In this document: positions 14,401 to 25,185 of the stretch, piece after piece
Layout: each line of letters begins with the position of its first letter
Numbering within the stretch: the first letter of the stretch is position 1
NCBI GenBank assembly: GCA_038501785.1
Contig: JBAMJR010000047.1
Coordinates: 2,389,001-2,453,000, forward strand
Source of the DNA: Myoxocephalus aenaeus
Lineage: Eukaryota; Chordata; Actinopteri; Perciformes; Cottidae
Length of the DNA stretch: 64,000 nucleotides
Direction: 5' to 3'
Position numbers and translations under genes: made by a program
Notes under the pieces: model-generated
Databases searched by the model: none
What the model was told of the DNA's origin: nothing
Seen by the model: only the letters and a program-made list of their open reading frames with translations

Positions 14401-15117
14401 TTTCCTGACTCGTCCCTCTGACTCTCGTCCCTCTAGATGAGCGTCCTCTCCCGTCAGGTGACCGCCGTCAGTCAGGAGCTGCAGGAAATGACGAGTCTCC
14501 TCAAGCCCCTTTTCCACAACCCCTCCATGCTGCTGATACCCAGCGCCGTGACTCCGCCTGCCAGCGTGTCGTCACACAGCTGCTCCCCGGCCCCGCCCCT
14601 CCTTACCCACCGTGCACCTGTGGACTGTTCGGACGATCAATCCTCGCAGGGGCCCGAACTGTCCTCTCCTCAGCCGAGCGCGACGAAGGAGTTACGAGGA
14701 GAGTTTGACCCACTCCAGTCTCCACCCTCCCGCACTTTCAGCTCCCATCATCCCCCAGTCTCTCATCGCTCCGCTCCCCCGTCACTCAACAGCTCTCCCC
14801 ATGAGCACACAGTGGTGCCACATGCCTCCTCTTCCTCCTCCTCCATCCCCTCTCTTTCTTCATCAAGCAACCCGTCATCCATCACTCCCCTTTTGGTAGA
14901 CTTATCAGGACCCGATAGTGAGCACCCTCAATCCCGTCTCCACTTCCTGTCCCAGCCTGAGTTCACATCCCGGTCTTATCCCCTCTCCCAGCCCTTCCTC
15001 CAGCCCTCCAGCATGAACTCAAACCCCCGAGAACCCCTCCTGAACCTGCAGGAAGCGGAGTGGGTGGAACACACCGCCCAGCTCAGCTTCATCAATGAAG
15101 CACAGCCCTCGGTGTGA
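394..15117 (+). CDS. ELK-type (Kv12; KCNH3/4/8 group) voltage-gated potassium channel, 5'-partial
   Basis: Twelve exons join in phase: 394-539, 1211-1469, 2360-2517, 3675-3882, 4779-5156, 5264-5463, 6272-6521, 8920-9134, 12789-13063, 14042-14151, 14285-14337, 14437-15117 (about 976 codons plus stop). The N-terminal PAS exons lie upstream of the window. Seen in order: S1 ([20 protein letters not shown]), S2-S3, an S4 with spaced arginines (KTVRLLRLLRLLQKL), S5, a long pore turret, the filter SVGFGN, S6, the C-linker (TKDLKDFIRVHRLP) and a cyclic-nucleotide-binding homology domain over exons 6272-9134. The tail has a Ser/Pro-rich part, the ELK signature DLSPR.VDGIE across the 13063/14042 junction, and a short heptad-like stretch at about 14310-14520. 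ELK channels form plasma-membrane tetramers that carry subthreshold K+ current in neurons; the cyclic-nucleotide domain does not bind nucleotide with useful affinity. The turret and S3-S4 look like KCNH3, S1 and the C-linker like KCNH8/KCNH4, so I give no symbol. Subfamily is secure; the exact paralog is not. Confidence 0.93.
2531..2582. repeat. (AC)26 microsatellite next to an ELK-gene splice donor
   Basis: It starts 13 bases after the end of the exon 2360-2517. Confidence 0.95.
4002..4077. repeat. (TG)38 microsatellite in an ELK-gene intron
   Basis: A pure dinucleotide tract, 120 bases after the exon ending at 3882. Confidence 0.95.
8635..8790 (+). repeat. Relic of a common teleost interspersed repeat
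   Basis: It starts AGTGGTGGAATAAGAATTAA and continues with TTTACTAAAGTAAAAGTACA, an opening shared by a very abundant fish repeat family whose usual form has alternating AAGTAAAAGTA phrases. It is short and diverged, and lies in an ELK-gene intron. Confidence 0.5.
9303..9480 (+). repeat. Decayed copy of a teleost retroelement-like 3' sequence
   Basis: CATCCATCAATTTCCCGCCA CTTATCTGGGTC, then AGTCCCTCCAGCATGTTCTC and GGAACATGCTCTGAACATCC, is a worn version of a very common fish repeat (ATCCATCCATTTTCTGCCGC at its start in intact copies). An open frame of 89 codons across it is a by-product. Confidence 0.5.
11065..11105 (+). repeat. Fragment of the same repeat family as 24190 and 45505
   Basis: ATTGTTGACATTTTGGGAAA followed by CATGCTTGTTTA matches the first 35 or so bases of that family. 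Only the terminal part is present. Confidence 0.4.
11395..11487. repeat. (CA)n microsatellite in an ELK-gene intron
   Basis: A pure tract of about 46 units. Shorter arrays follow at 11802-11826 and 12019-12042. Confidence 0.95.
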
Positions 15118-15267
15118 AGAAGAAGAAGATCCGGACAGACAGGACCGACCAGCATGCCGCACAACTTACTGCATGACAAACATTTGTCCAAAGGTTGGCA
15201 TGTGAGTTCAAAATGTAAATACATCGATTTTAAACTATTATAAGCACCAGCTGTATGCAGATCTGAT

Positions 15268-15321
15268 AATAAAATAGTTTGTTTTACAGTTTCATTTGGA
15301 TTTGATTGACAGGCTAATAAA
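15268..15321 (+). terminator. Poly(A) signals of the ELK channel gene
   Basis: Two AATAAA hexamers lie at 15268-15273 and 15316-15321, 151 and 199 bases after the channel stop codon. The gene therefore probably has a short 3' UTR ending just before the crystallin transcript that comes from the other strand. Confidence 0.6.
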
Positions 15322-15457
15322 CTCATTTTGTAGTTAATTATACAAACAAACTGTAAAGAGCAAGTTCAGCTCACTAATTGGTTCGACTGGACAGTTTATT
15401 GCACTCGTACGGACACTCGGACTCAATGATGACACAGCAGTTTACATTTCATTCAGT

Positions 15458-15463
15458 TTTATT
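15458..15463 (-). terminator. Poly(A) signal of the crystallin gene
   Basis: TTTATT on the plus strand reads AATAAA on the minus strand, 45 bases past the crystallin stop codon. Together with the channel signals this gives a tail-to-tail arrangement with only about 130 bases between the two sets of signals. Confidence 0.65.
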
Positions 15464-15507
15464 GGAGCCATCTCTCCGGTGACGACCATAAGCAGCCAAT
15501 GAAAGAG

Positions 15508-16452
15508 CTACTCGGTTAGCCTTCTGAAAGACTGCACAGTGGGGCAGACGGCGCCCCAGTCCACCGGCTTGCGGTACTCGCCTTTCTCCAGCAGGTACTG
15601 GCGGCCCTTGTAGTTCGGGTGCTCGTAGAAGACCCAGCAGCCTCCCAGCACCCTGCAGGAGTGCACCTCCCTCCAGCAGAAGGTCTCCAGCACGGAGGGG
15701 CAGTCCTCGGTCGCTTCAAACACCCGACCCGCAAAGTCCCCTTTGACGTAGAGCTGGATCTTGTAGGGATCTCCACCGGCCTGGAGGAGGACGGAGAGAA
15801 GGAAACAGAGAGAGAGAGACGGGTTTGGAGGGATGTGGCGCAAATATGGATGGGAGGAGAACCGGTTGACTGAGAGATGGAGAGATGGATGCAGAGAGGG
15901 TGTGTGGTGGATGACACAGTGGAGAAGTGCAGTGACAGGGTAGGTTTGAACTAGTATCTCTAGAAATGAGCATCAGAATCTTAAAACAAGAGAAAACTTG
16001 TTTCTTCACTTTGTCGCAACATAATTCAGCATCTTCAAAACTGAAGTGACTCGAAGGCTTACGAAGTGAATCATCTTGCAGGAGCAGACTCTGTCGTTGA
16101 GGCCGATCCAGCTCTGGAAGTCGGGGTACTCTCCTCTGGTCAGGACGTACTGGTAGCCCCTGTAGTTCGGCCTCTCGTAGATCACCCAGGACCCGCTCTC
16201 CACTCGGGCCGAGTTACAGCGACTCAGGTAGGAGTGGAAGTCGGTGCAGTCGCTGCCGCACTCGTACCGGCGGCCCTGGTAGCTCTTCTCCTCATAGAAG
16301 ATGATCTGGGGGGAAGGCACATGAGTGAACCTGACATCAGGAAATATTACATCATTGGGGAAAAAAGTGCATAGTGATTGTAATGGTAATATATTGTGCA
16401 ATACACGTCCCACCAAACAATTACTCCACTAGCTTCTACTCACCCTGCCCAT
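15508..16452 (-). CDS. crygs: Gamma-S-type crystallin
   Basis: Three exons on the minus strand: 16452-16444 (Met-Gly-Arg), 16305-16063 (81 codons) and 15780-15508 (90 codons plus stop), giving 174 residues, the normal gamma-crystallin size. The three-codon first exon and one exon per two-Greek-key domain are the classic gamma-crystallin gene plan. The N-domain starts IIFYEEKSYQGRRYEC and contains SRCNSARVESGSWVIYERPN. The linker is followed by GGDPYKIQLY, and the end has EYRKPVDWGA and VQSFRR, close to gamma-S. The conserved Greek-key tryptophans are present and it is not Met-rich, which argues against fish gamma-M. It is a soluble structural lens protein. Fish carry several gamma-S copies; I cannot tell which this is. 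Confidence 0.9.
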
Positions 16453-16576
16453 CCTGGGACCAGCTGTGCTCCACCTCAGCACTATAAATATGTAAATGTA
16501 GTGTGAAATATGTGTGTGTGCGTTAAGCAGTGTAAATGCTGCGTGAGAGAGTGTGTGCCCGTGTGTGTCCTCGTCC

Positions 16577-16584
16577 TCTTTTAT
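16577..16584 (-). promoter_or_regulatory. TATA box of the crystallin gene
   Basis: The minus strand reads TATAAAAG here, about 125 bases upstream of the ATG at 16452. Transcription should start near 16550 and leave a 5' UTR of about 100 bases. A weaker TATTTATA near 16482-16489 is too close to the ATG to be the main element. Confidence 0.7.
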
Positions 16585-16616
16585 AGCTGCAGAGCCCTCT
16601 ATGATCGAGACAACTG

Positions 16617-16651
16617 CTTTGTCATGAGAATGAGATCCAAAATTTGAGTCA
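16617..16651 (-). promoter_or_regulatory. Sox-like and Maf/AP-1-like sites of the crystallin promoter
   Basis: The minus strand carries ACAAAG (16617-16622), a Sox-type core, and TGACTCA (16645-16651), the core of a Maf recognition element followed by an AT-rich flank. They lie about 35-70 bases upstream of the TATA box. Sox plus large-Maf sites next to a TATA box is the established design of gamma-crystallin promoters; use of these exact sites is inferred. Confidence 0.5.
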
Positions 16652-17669
16652 GTGGTTCCTTTGCTGGTCATGTTTTCCAGAAAGAGGCTGTGGGATCACG
16701 CTGCATAAAGACCCGGGCCGCTCGTTTTAGATTGTAAACACACACAGTGATGTGCACAAACACACTTAGTGTGGGTCTCTATTTGATGATTATATAAATG
16801 TTAAACTGTTAAACAAAAAGATCTATGCATCTCAAACTGCAGTTCATCAAACGGCCGCTAGATGTCGGTGTTGTCTCACATTTTCTTTTCCCCATTAATC
16901 TCCTCACTTTAACCTGAACCCAGACACTTATAATTTCTCAGAAAGAATATTTGTCTGAGTGTCTTGGTCAAAACCCATAAAATATATATATATATATTAT
17001 GGGCAGTAATGAGGAATAACTGCAGAATTGTGTTTTACTATGAATGGACAGGATCTACCTTTTATATAATAAAATAAAAGTAATTAAGGAATAAAAATGA
17101 TTATGTAACTGTCTGTACTTTAAAGTTTAGGTCATTACTTACCTGCCATTACCATCGCCACCACAAGGGGGCAGCATTTTATCAGTGAAAAGACAACAAG
17201 CGCTCCTCTTCCAGGTTTACTGTTTGCTGCAGCTAAAGGAATACAACTGAATATTTTTGGGTTTTAGACTGTTGGTCGTACAGAACAAGACATTTGATGA
17301 CTTCACACTGGGATCTATTGTCACTGTTACATTGATGATTAATTGTTTTATCTTGAAATTAACCAGCGGGCATAGATGGTGAAAATAATACAGTAGTTGC
17401 AGCTTTATTAAATCATTTATTAAATAACATGAAAAAAACATGTTATCAACTTTTATGCTATTAAAATGACACATATAGCAAAAGGAAATCTAACATGTCA
17501 TCCTAAAAAAATTGTCAATTCAATATAAACTGAAAACAGAGTCCTGGTTCTGTATAAAATAATAATTTCCTCTGCTTATAAACAGCTTTTGGTCACCAGT
17601 GTCTGCCGTAGTGAACAGGTAATAAGAGCTGCTGGAGCCTTGTGAAAGCACTCTTTAATTGCATTCCAT

Positions 17670-17705
<36 letters not shown>

Positions 17706-19208
17706 ATTCCTGCTCATGGTGAGCGACTTGTGGTGAGCTGTCACAGATACTTAGGATGATGTAGGACAGACAAGTGTTGGCAGTTTGCACAAACACACAC
17801 ACACACACACACACACAAACCACAGAGGAGGAGCGACAGGAAGGCAGACAGGCGGAGTAGTAATGATAGGTGACTATTCTTCCATCCAGAGTAAATGAAG
17901 GAAAGCTGACCAGCCCGGCTATTACACACTAACAGACACACATGAGTGATGGATGGACGGAATATCTGCAAACACTTTCCTCCGTTTTATTTAAAAGTGA
18001 AGCATTTATCTGCTCGTGAGGACGATGAAAAGACTATTAATGCAGCGTTACAGTCTTTCTGTGGCGTTTTGATTTTTAATCCCTCACACAAAAAGTGAGC
18101 ATTTGATCATTTGTCTCACATTTGAGTTCAGTCCGAGACTTTCGATGTAAAAGCCTGAACTTTTAAGATTTAAATCAGAATTAGGAGAGTAAATTACTCA
18201 TTTATGAGATGACATTCTTAGTTGTAATAAAAATGGATGTTCTAAGACAAAACAAACTCTTTAAAGGAAATCTAACACGAATAATCAAACTGATCAACTT
18301 TGCAGGCCAGTATTTTTTGTTTACTTAATTATTCACAAAAACGATTCTGTGTACAAAATAGTTTCGTCAAATACAGTTCCTAACCTGTCATTCATAAAGG
18401 TGTCCTCTAACTAAACAGCTTTAATGCCCATAAAAAATTATGTATTCAGCTGTGCTTCACTTTGTGCTTTCTTTCTACAAAACAGTTTAAGCAAGCAGCT
18501 TTGTTGGTGCACCAATAATAACAATAACAACAATAACACATACAGATAGAAAAAGTTGCAGTTTATTCCCTTCAAGTGGAGCTTGAGTTTGACCTTTTCT
18601 CCAGGGTTCACCACGGCCGTCTGCCGGAGATTGGACTTTTTTTAAAGCGGTTTACCCCCAAAATATACACGGACAGAGAGTTGAGGCCAAAGTTACAAAC
18701 TTCCCAGATCATATTTGTGTCTCTTTCAATCCTGTAGTGTGAGTTTCTCTCCGCCGGTAGAGGGCAGACCACCATCTCCACCATCACACCCATTCAGATC
18801 ATTTATAACTCTTTTTAAATTCTACGTGAATCTCTTCAGTGCCTCTGAATGCTGACGCTGTTTCCACAATGAACTCCTGACATAAATCTTTTCCCCCTCC
18901 CTCCTCCTGCTCTCTGCTATCACGACATCTGGGAAATTAATGATCACATTATTCATTTCTAGAGTAAAGGTAGCTCTCTTTTTCTTTTCTTTTTTTAATC
19001 CACATGCTTCACAACTTCTGCTCTTTGCATTGTTATTGCTTTAATGTTACAGATTAGTATCTGAAGAGTAATAAATGCAACAAAAAAAAATCCTCTCATG
19101 TGTCAGTCTCTCTGGGTTTCCCTCCCAAACCCCATCTCCTCCCTCCTTTCCTTTCCTCCCTCCCTCCCTCCCTCCACATGTGTCACTTTACTGCTCTTTG
19201 CTCCGCAG

Positions 19209-19387
19209 GCAGCAGCAGTGTGTCCTCATCACTCCTTGTCTCCATATCTCCTCTCTCGTTCTAGCGGAGGGCTGTTTTTGACACAAAGGGGAAGCGTTGG
19301 AGAATTCCCACCCTCTCAGGCTGGATTCCCTCGTTCTCACCAATGGATGGAGTTTATTCCCCAGCAGGCACGGTGACTTCTTGAAAA
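19209..19387 (+). other. Possible untranslated exon (SATB 5' UTR?)
   Basis: A long pyrimidine tract from about 19136 leads to an acceptor (ctccgcag) at 19208, and a strong donor (AAAA|GTGAGT) follows at 19388, framing 179 bases on the strand of the SATB gene. The first coding SATB exon has its own acceptor at 25185, so at least one upstream untranslated exon must exist. Splice-site strength is the only evidence. Confidence 0.25.
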
Positions 19388-21729
19388 GTGAGTGGGAACT
19401 TCTTCACCTGACAGCTGATTGAAGCTACGAATACAATTGTTAATAATGAAGTAATAGATCTTTTATGGAAGTTTAGAATGATACGTCGCACAGTTTATGG
19501 CAATGTTAGAGTGAGTTAATGTAAGGAATGCATATATATATATTTAAATGTCATTCTTTAATACTATATGTACAAGTAACAGTTTATCTTTTTGACTTAA
19601 ACTTTTTGGTTTTATTACAGTAAAGTAAGTGGAACCTTAACTTTAACCAAATGTAACGTTGACCACAAAAAAACATACTTGTGTTTCTCATTGTTTAACA
19701 GTAATATTTATTCATTCACTCACTTTTTATGATATATGATGAATGAAATGAGTTGGTTAATGATGAAGTACATAAGTAATAGCTTTATTAAATCGTTTGT
19801 ATTTGTATTTTTCTGTTAAAGATTTCAACTGATTTCTTTTTTTATTTGATCAAATTTGAAATAAATATTTGAACTTAACTAATTATTTACTAAATGTAGT
19901 TCCTCTAATGTTGATGAAGTGGCTTTCTCGTCCTCACAGTCCTGATATTGTAGCTCTTACAGTGTCTTTGCTTTACAAAGAATATTCTTTCTTTATCTGC
20001 TTTTCAAATAACTTTGACAACCACTTTGAAGCATTTAACATGTTTTCCTGGCTTGAGTTTAACAATCTGTCACAACACTTGGATTGGCACTAGGGGTCAC
20101 CAATAATTAGAAATGAATCAAATTGTATTTTCTAATCAGCTTTTATATTTTACAATGGGCATTTGATGTTGCGAGGAAAATGGAAAATGTGTGCAAACTG
20201 GTTTCATAGAGAAATAATTAAATATATAAATAATATGTGGAACATTAATGTTTGGTAAAAGGGGATGTATTGTCATAACTTTGGAGCTGTTTGTTTACAA
20301 TCAATATAATTGAATTCATATTGCTAATATTTATATAATCAATTCAAATTCACCTTTATAAAGGCATTCACCAGCTATTAAAAACATAAAGACTTTGCTA
20401 ATTATATTTCTAATTGACTGTGTAAGGTTTGAAAGTTGAAAAAAAAAACACAGGAAAGCAGGAAGCCAAACTCAATTAAATAAAAATTAATATTGAGTCT
20501 TGTAACTTGGCACACCTGAATTACACGGAGCCATAATTAGTGAATCCTATTAGCTGCAGCTGCGTCGTCAGGTAAGAAAGCTGCTACGCTAATATCGTCA
20601 CGTAAATGTTGCGTTTGGGGGAAGTGAAGACAGTTACAGTTCTTAACATTAAGACTTAACGACAATAAAGTAAGTGGTTACTTCAACGTCTAAGCCGAAT
20701 TTTCCACAATGTCCTCTAGATTTAGTCGGTCTTCTCAATTATTGTGCATTTGCAGATAATGAGTAATACATAATGGACTCATTTTTATTTGAGTGGTATG
20801 TGAATGGAATTCGTCGCAAGGGGCAACATCCCTGTTGAGACACGTTGTGAACTAGCTGCCCCAGCAATCAGTCATTTAATAATGAAATATAGAATTATGA
20901 ACATTTCACCAGCAAAATCTGACTTTTTGATAGTCTAATATGATAAAGTATTATGGTAGAGGATTGTGCTATTTTGAGTCAAGTTAATTAAAGCTGGAAT
21001 ACTGGATAATGAAAAAAATCTGGATAATGACAATAAATATTATTCCCACTGTCTCATATGTACGTGACCTAAATGTTCTTCTTTTACTGCATACAGGCAG
21101 TATTTTTTTAAATAGTTTTTAGATAGTTTTCTTAAATAAGGTACAAGGTAAATTAATATTAATATTATACTGACCAAAACCTAAATTAAACCAAAAATAT
21201 TTGAACACTGAATAACATCAGGAATTATAGTTTGCATGATTTTCTTTTGTCATTTGACACAAATATACATTTGTGGTATTTGTAAATACCGTATTGTTTT
21301 ACGTGATGGACCAGGTTCATGGCCATGAGAATGCATTGATATTTAATGTGCTGTATTTAGTGTACCTCTGATCTGAGGACCCGAGCACGACTCCTCAAGG
21401 TATCTCCCGTCTGGTGACTCCACTGTAAGAACGGTTGCCTCTTCGTCTGGTATTAAATATGCTTGCATTGCACCATTATGCATTTGCAAAGTATATTCTT
21501 AGTCTTTTCACTGGTGAAGAGTCTATACGTGTGCTGGGTAACAGCTCTCTGTGAGGCTGGTTGAGCAGCTTTAAAGATGCCTCGTGGAGTTTCCCAGTAA
21601 ACAAACCAAAAGTTCTGTTTACTTCCACTGTGTGTTTTGTTTATCCTTGAGATCTAACAAATGCGACGAATGATTTCCCCTCCTCATACAACATTTGCTG
21701 TTTTGCATGTGAGACGAACGAAACCGGGA

Positions 21730-21950
21730 CCCAGAGCTTTCGCGATGTCCTTGAATCCTCTCGAGGGCCACTTGACGCTTTAAAACTCCTCAAGGGCCCT
21801 TGGATCCCTCGCAGGGTCATTTGAGCCAACGCCACAAACTCGTAGGCGTCACCAGACCCCTACTATAGTCAAATCTACCTCAAGGACCCCGTGAACTCTC
21901 TGCAGGGCTCCTGGGTGTCTTCAGACTCCACGTGAGCATCCCGACTTTGA
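21730..21950. repeat. Decayed short-period repeat with CTCRAGGG-like cores
   Basis: Variants of the phrase CTC(A/G)AGGGCC...CTTG/GTGA recur about every 30 bases: CTCGAGGGCCACTTGA, CTCAAGGGCCCTTGGA, CTCGCAGGGTCATTTGA, CTCAAGGACCCCGTGA, CTGCAGGGCTCC. This suggests an old minisatellite. Divergence is high. Confidence 0.35.
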
Positions 21951-22683
21951 GAATTCACAGCTTCATTTAATCACAGTGAACATCTAAAATGAGCTCTCTT
22001 AAAGACACTCAAGAGATCCCGTAAATTAGACCCTCCCCAAATTAATCTGCTACAGTATTTTGCAGCCAGCGGATGTTTTTCCTGTATGTTTCAACGTGAT
22101 TTGTCAGTTGGGGGCTACTGAGTGTGACGGTACATTTGGCCTCCATGTGTGCTATAAAGTCTGTGGTCTCTTGAAGTGGTTTCATGTGTGTGAACGAGTG
22201 AGTGGAAGACACTTTTAAAGCGTAACAAGGTCCTACCTCTATTATCTTTTACTGCATTAATGATATAAAAGTATATTAGCCTAGTAAAGTACTATTTTCT
22301 GTTTGTCATAATGAAGAAAGACAACATAATGAGGAATAAGAACCAGTCAATTGATTAGAAAATAATAATAAATGCATGACATTCAAGTTGAAGACCAGCT
22401 GCACACACAGTGTTACTTGTCATGTAAGGACAACATGTATTAGAGGCGTTCCTTACCTTTTTTTAAAAGTGGTATCACAGATATGATGCTCGGTTAAAAT
22501 AAATATAAAAAGGTCATGGTTATATAAAGTTATAGATTTTGTAGTGAAATGTAAACTTTAACATCAGAATGAGAGACTAAAGGCTGAACTAAACTTTACT
22601 CAGTAAAACCTGCAGCATCTGTGAATATTTTACAGTCAGTAATAAATAAAAAAAAAAATCACATATATGTGGCTACAAGGGTC

Positions 22684-22735
22684 TTTTTTCACAGAAGACA
22701 TTTTGACATGTAAGAGGAAGAAAGGTGTAAGTCAG
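22684..22735 (+). mobile_element. Isolated MITE end
   Basis: CTTTTTTCACAGAAGACATT TTGACATGTAAGAGGAAGAA AGGTGTAA matches the left terminal repeat of the element at 47182. No matching right end was found within 500 bases. Confidence 0.5.
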
Positions 22736-24189
22736 CACGTTGATGGCGACTAAAATCCATTGTAGCTTCTACAGTGTGAAGCCTGGTGGCTTCAGCAGGA
22801 ACTTGGTATCTTCACGTCATGTGACGGACTTGACAAGTACGAACGATCCACTAAAAACTGATGGCTTCCTTGTCTGCATGATTAGGGTCATTTTCCCGCT
22901 GTATCGTCCAACAAATCTCCCAAACACCTTTTTCTTTTTTTTAAAGACTAAAAAGTCAGCAAAGCTCAAATCCAGCACCACAACCATTTTTTTTTCTTTT
23001 CCTCCACACGTGTCTCCTTCTTAATGACTTCAACTGGTTAGAAGAGAAAATAAAAAGCAGAGAAGGAGACTGATTATTCTCCAAATATTCCAAACATGTG
23101 TTTATTAAAAGCAGACACACAAACACAAACTGCAGGAGAAAGAAAGCCGCTTATGTTTCATGCAATTTAAAATGTCTCCTCTCTCACCTTTCATTCCTGT
23201 TCCAGTTGCTCTTGATGTGATAAAGTGTGCGAGGAGTCTATTCGAGCGTCGTCCTGCACCTTTAAATTAAATATACAGAGTTTAATCGGCATTGTGTCCT
23301 TGTTTGGTGTGTGTTGATTTGAGAAAATGACTTAGACGGATGTAAAGCACTTAGTTATTCTCCTCCCTGGAGAGAAAATGAGTCTCACCAGAGGAAAACA
23401 GATTTTGTTTGAGGGGGAGGTTTCTGACGTTATTTTGGTTTTGGTGGCCTGTAAAATGCTCAGCAATCATGAAATCCGTTTTATTATAAAGGATTAATGG
23501 GTAAATTAGCAAAGGCAGTGTGGGAGGGACAGCTGCATTCAGAGGGACAGATCAGCAGCAACAGCGACATGGTGGTCTCTTAGTAATAAAACTGCTTTAT
23601 AATCATACAGTGCAGAAAAACATAATTACTTTATTGTTGTCAGCAAACTCAATTCTAGTGTTGGTATTGGCCTTCAATCGCTTCTTTGTTGTTCTCGTAG
23701 TTATACGCCGTTTATCTGGTCGCCGTTGTGTTTAAGAAGTTGGTGGAAGGATGTGTGTGTTTGTGCTGAACTAGACTAAACACGCCCCAATACCCCCGTG
23801 CAAATGAGACGCACACAGATGAAATTGATTGAGGGGGTTGACTGGAACGTTATACAAAACACATATGAACTAGTAGTTGATTTGAACAGCAATGAAATGC
23901 ATTTGTTCACTCATTTAACGCCTCAGTTTAATGCAGTAAGAGACACGCGTTTCTCCGGTCGTCGTCAAGCTCCAAACTCCACAGTACTTTTTTTTTTTTT
24001 TTTGCAGCTAATAATTTTGCATGTGTGTTTTATTATAATCATGTGTCACTTTACGGTCGTACCAAAGGAAACCACTCAGTGTGAGGAGAGGGCTTATATG
24101 AGCCTCAGCAGATTACAGGATGGGAGTTCTGTGTGTAAGATGTAATGTTGTGACCCGTCAAGTGATCTCATGTGATAATATCATCTTTT

Positions 24190-24720
24190 AGAGGACTAGT
24201 TTGACAGCTTGGGAAATATACTTATGTAGTTATCTAGTTCAATCTCGTATAACACGGCCTTGCTGAATACTCGATTCTGATTGGTCAGATACGGCGTTCT
24301 TTCTGCTTTATAGCGGGCCGTTGCTATAAATAACAGAACGTTGATATGGAAGCGAGAGGACTATTATGTTTTTTTTTTTAGCTGAAGCAATAAAATCATT
24401 TTAAAATCAATTGTTTGTGTCAGATTATTGATTTCTTTACTAAGTAGCCGTGTAATAAGCGTGATAATGTGCAGCCAGACGGTTATTATTACGAAATGAA
24501 ACCCTTCAGGGTGATTCAAGATCCTAATCCCTTAAATGTCTGACCGCTAAATATGAAGGAGACAGTTAGCTAAGCTTAGCATAAACACTTGAAACAGGGA
24601 GGAAAAGCTAGCTAGGCTTCAAAGGAAACTAAATAACCGAGCACCTCCGAAAGCTCATTAATTAACAACGGTTTCACACTGCCACGTGCACAGTAATAAT
24701 ACAACACATTATAGTTGATG
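24190..24720 (+). repeat. Two interspersed repeats, one inserted in the other
   Basis: The outer repeat starts at about 24190 (GTTTGACAGCTTGGGAAATA) and resumes at about 24541 with a stretch matching, in reverse complement, the copy at 45505-45720 (GTTAGCTAAGCTTAGCATAA at 24565). Between them, about 24235-24535, lies a different sequence that I recognise as a common teleost interspersed repeat (motifs GATTGGTCAGATACGGCGTT and AGCCGTGTAATAAGCGTGAT). Neither has an open reading frame of note. I infer non-autonomous elements; the class is not determined. Confidence 0.6.
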
Positions 24721-25185
24721 TTCATACAACCTTTATCATGAAAAAAGTCAAATTGTTCTAAATGCTTTTCGTGGTTGTAATATTCTTCCTCCAGTATATA
24801 CAGAGTGCATTGTCGTGTCTGTCATTATAACGTGTGTCGTTTACTCCAATGTGTCCAAACAGAGAATAATATACTTGTCTGTATTTAGTCTGCGTGACCT
24901 GTGATTGGTCCCAGATGCCTGTGACTCTTGTCTGTTGTGGTCGACCCGGCCTCTCTCGTATGCGAATAACAAATAAATGTGTGGGCCGAACAAAGCGACT
25001 AGTTGTTGATGAGACCGTCTGTAATGGCTGTTCGCTGTCAACACTGGCAGAGTGTGAAAGATGATACACTTGATGTGTTATATACAGTGTGAAGGTGCAT
25101 TTGAAGTTGTTTCAGTTTGATCAGTTCAGAGTCTTCGGCTGGGAGGGAGTCCCTGATAATAACTACATACTGTGTTTCCTCCCAG

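Noticed and set aside
14612..14899. A second open frame within the last ELK-channel exon
   Set aside because: It is an out-of-frame reading of the Ser/Pro-rich channel tail.
394..15117. A firm kcnh8 name for the channel
   Set aside because: Parts match KCNH8 and parts match KCNH3. Neighbours alone would suggest KCNH8, but they are SATB2/BOLL-type and not SATB1/DAZL-type.
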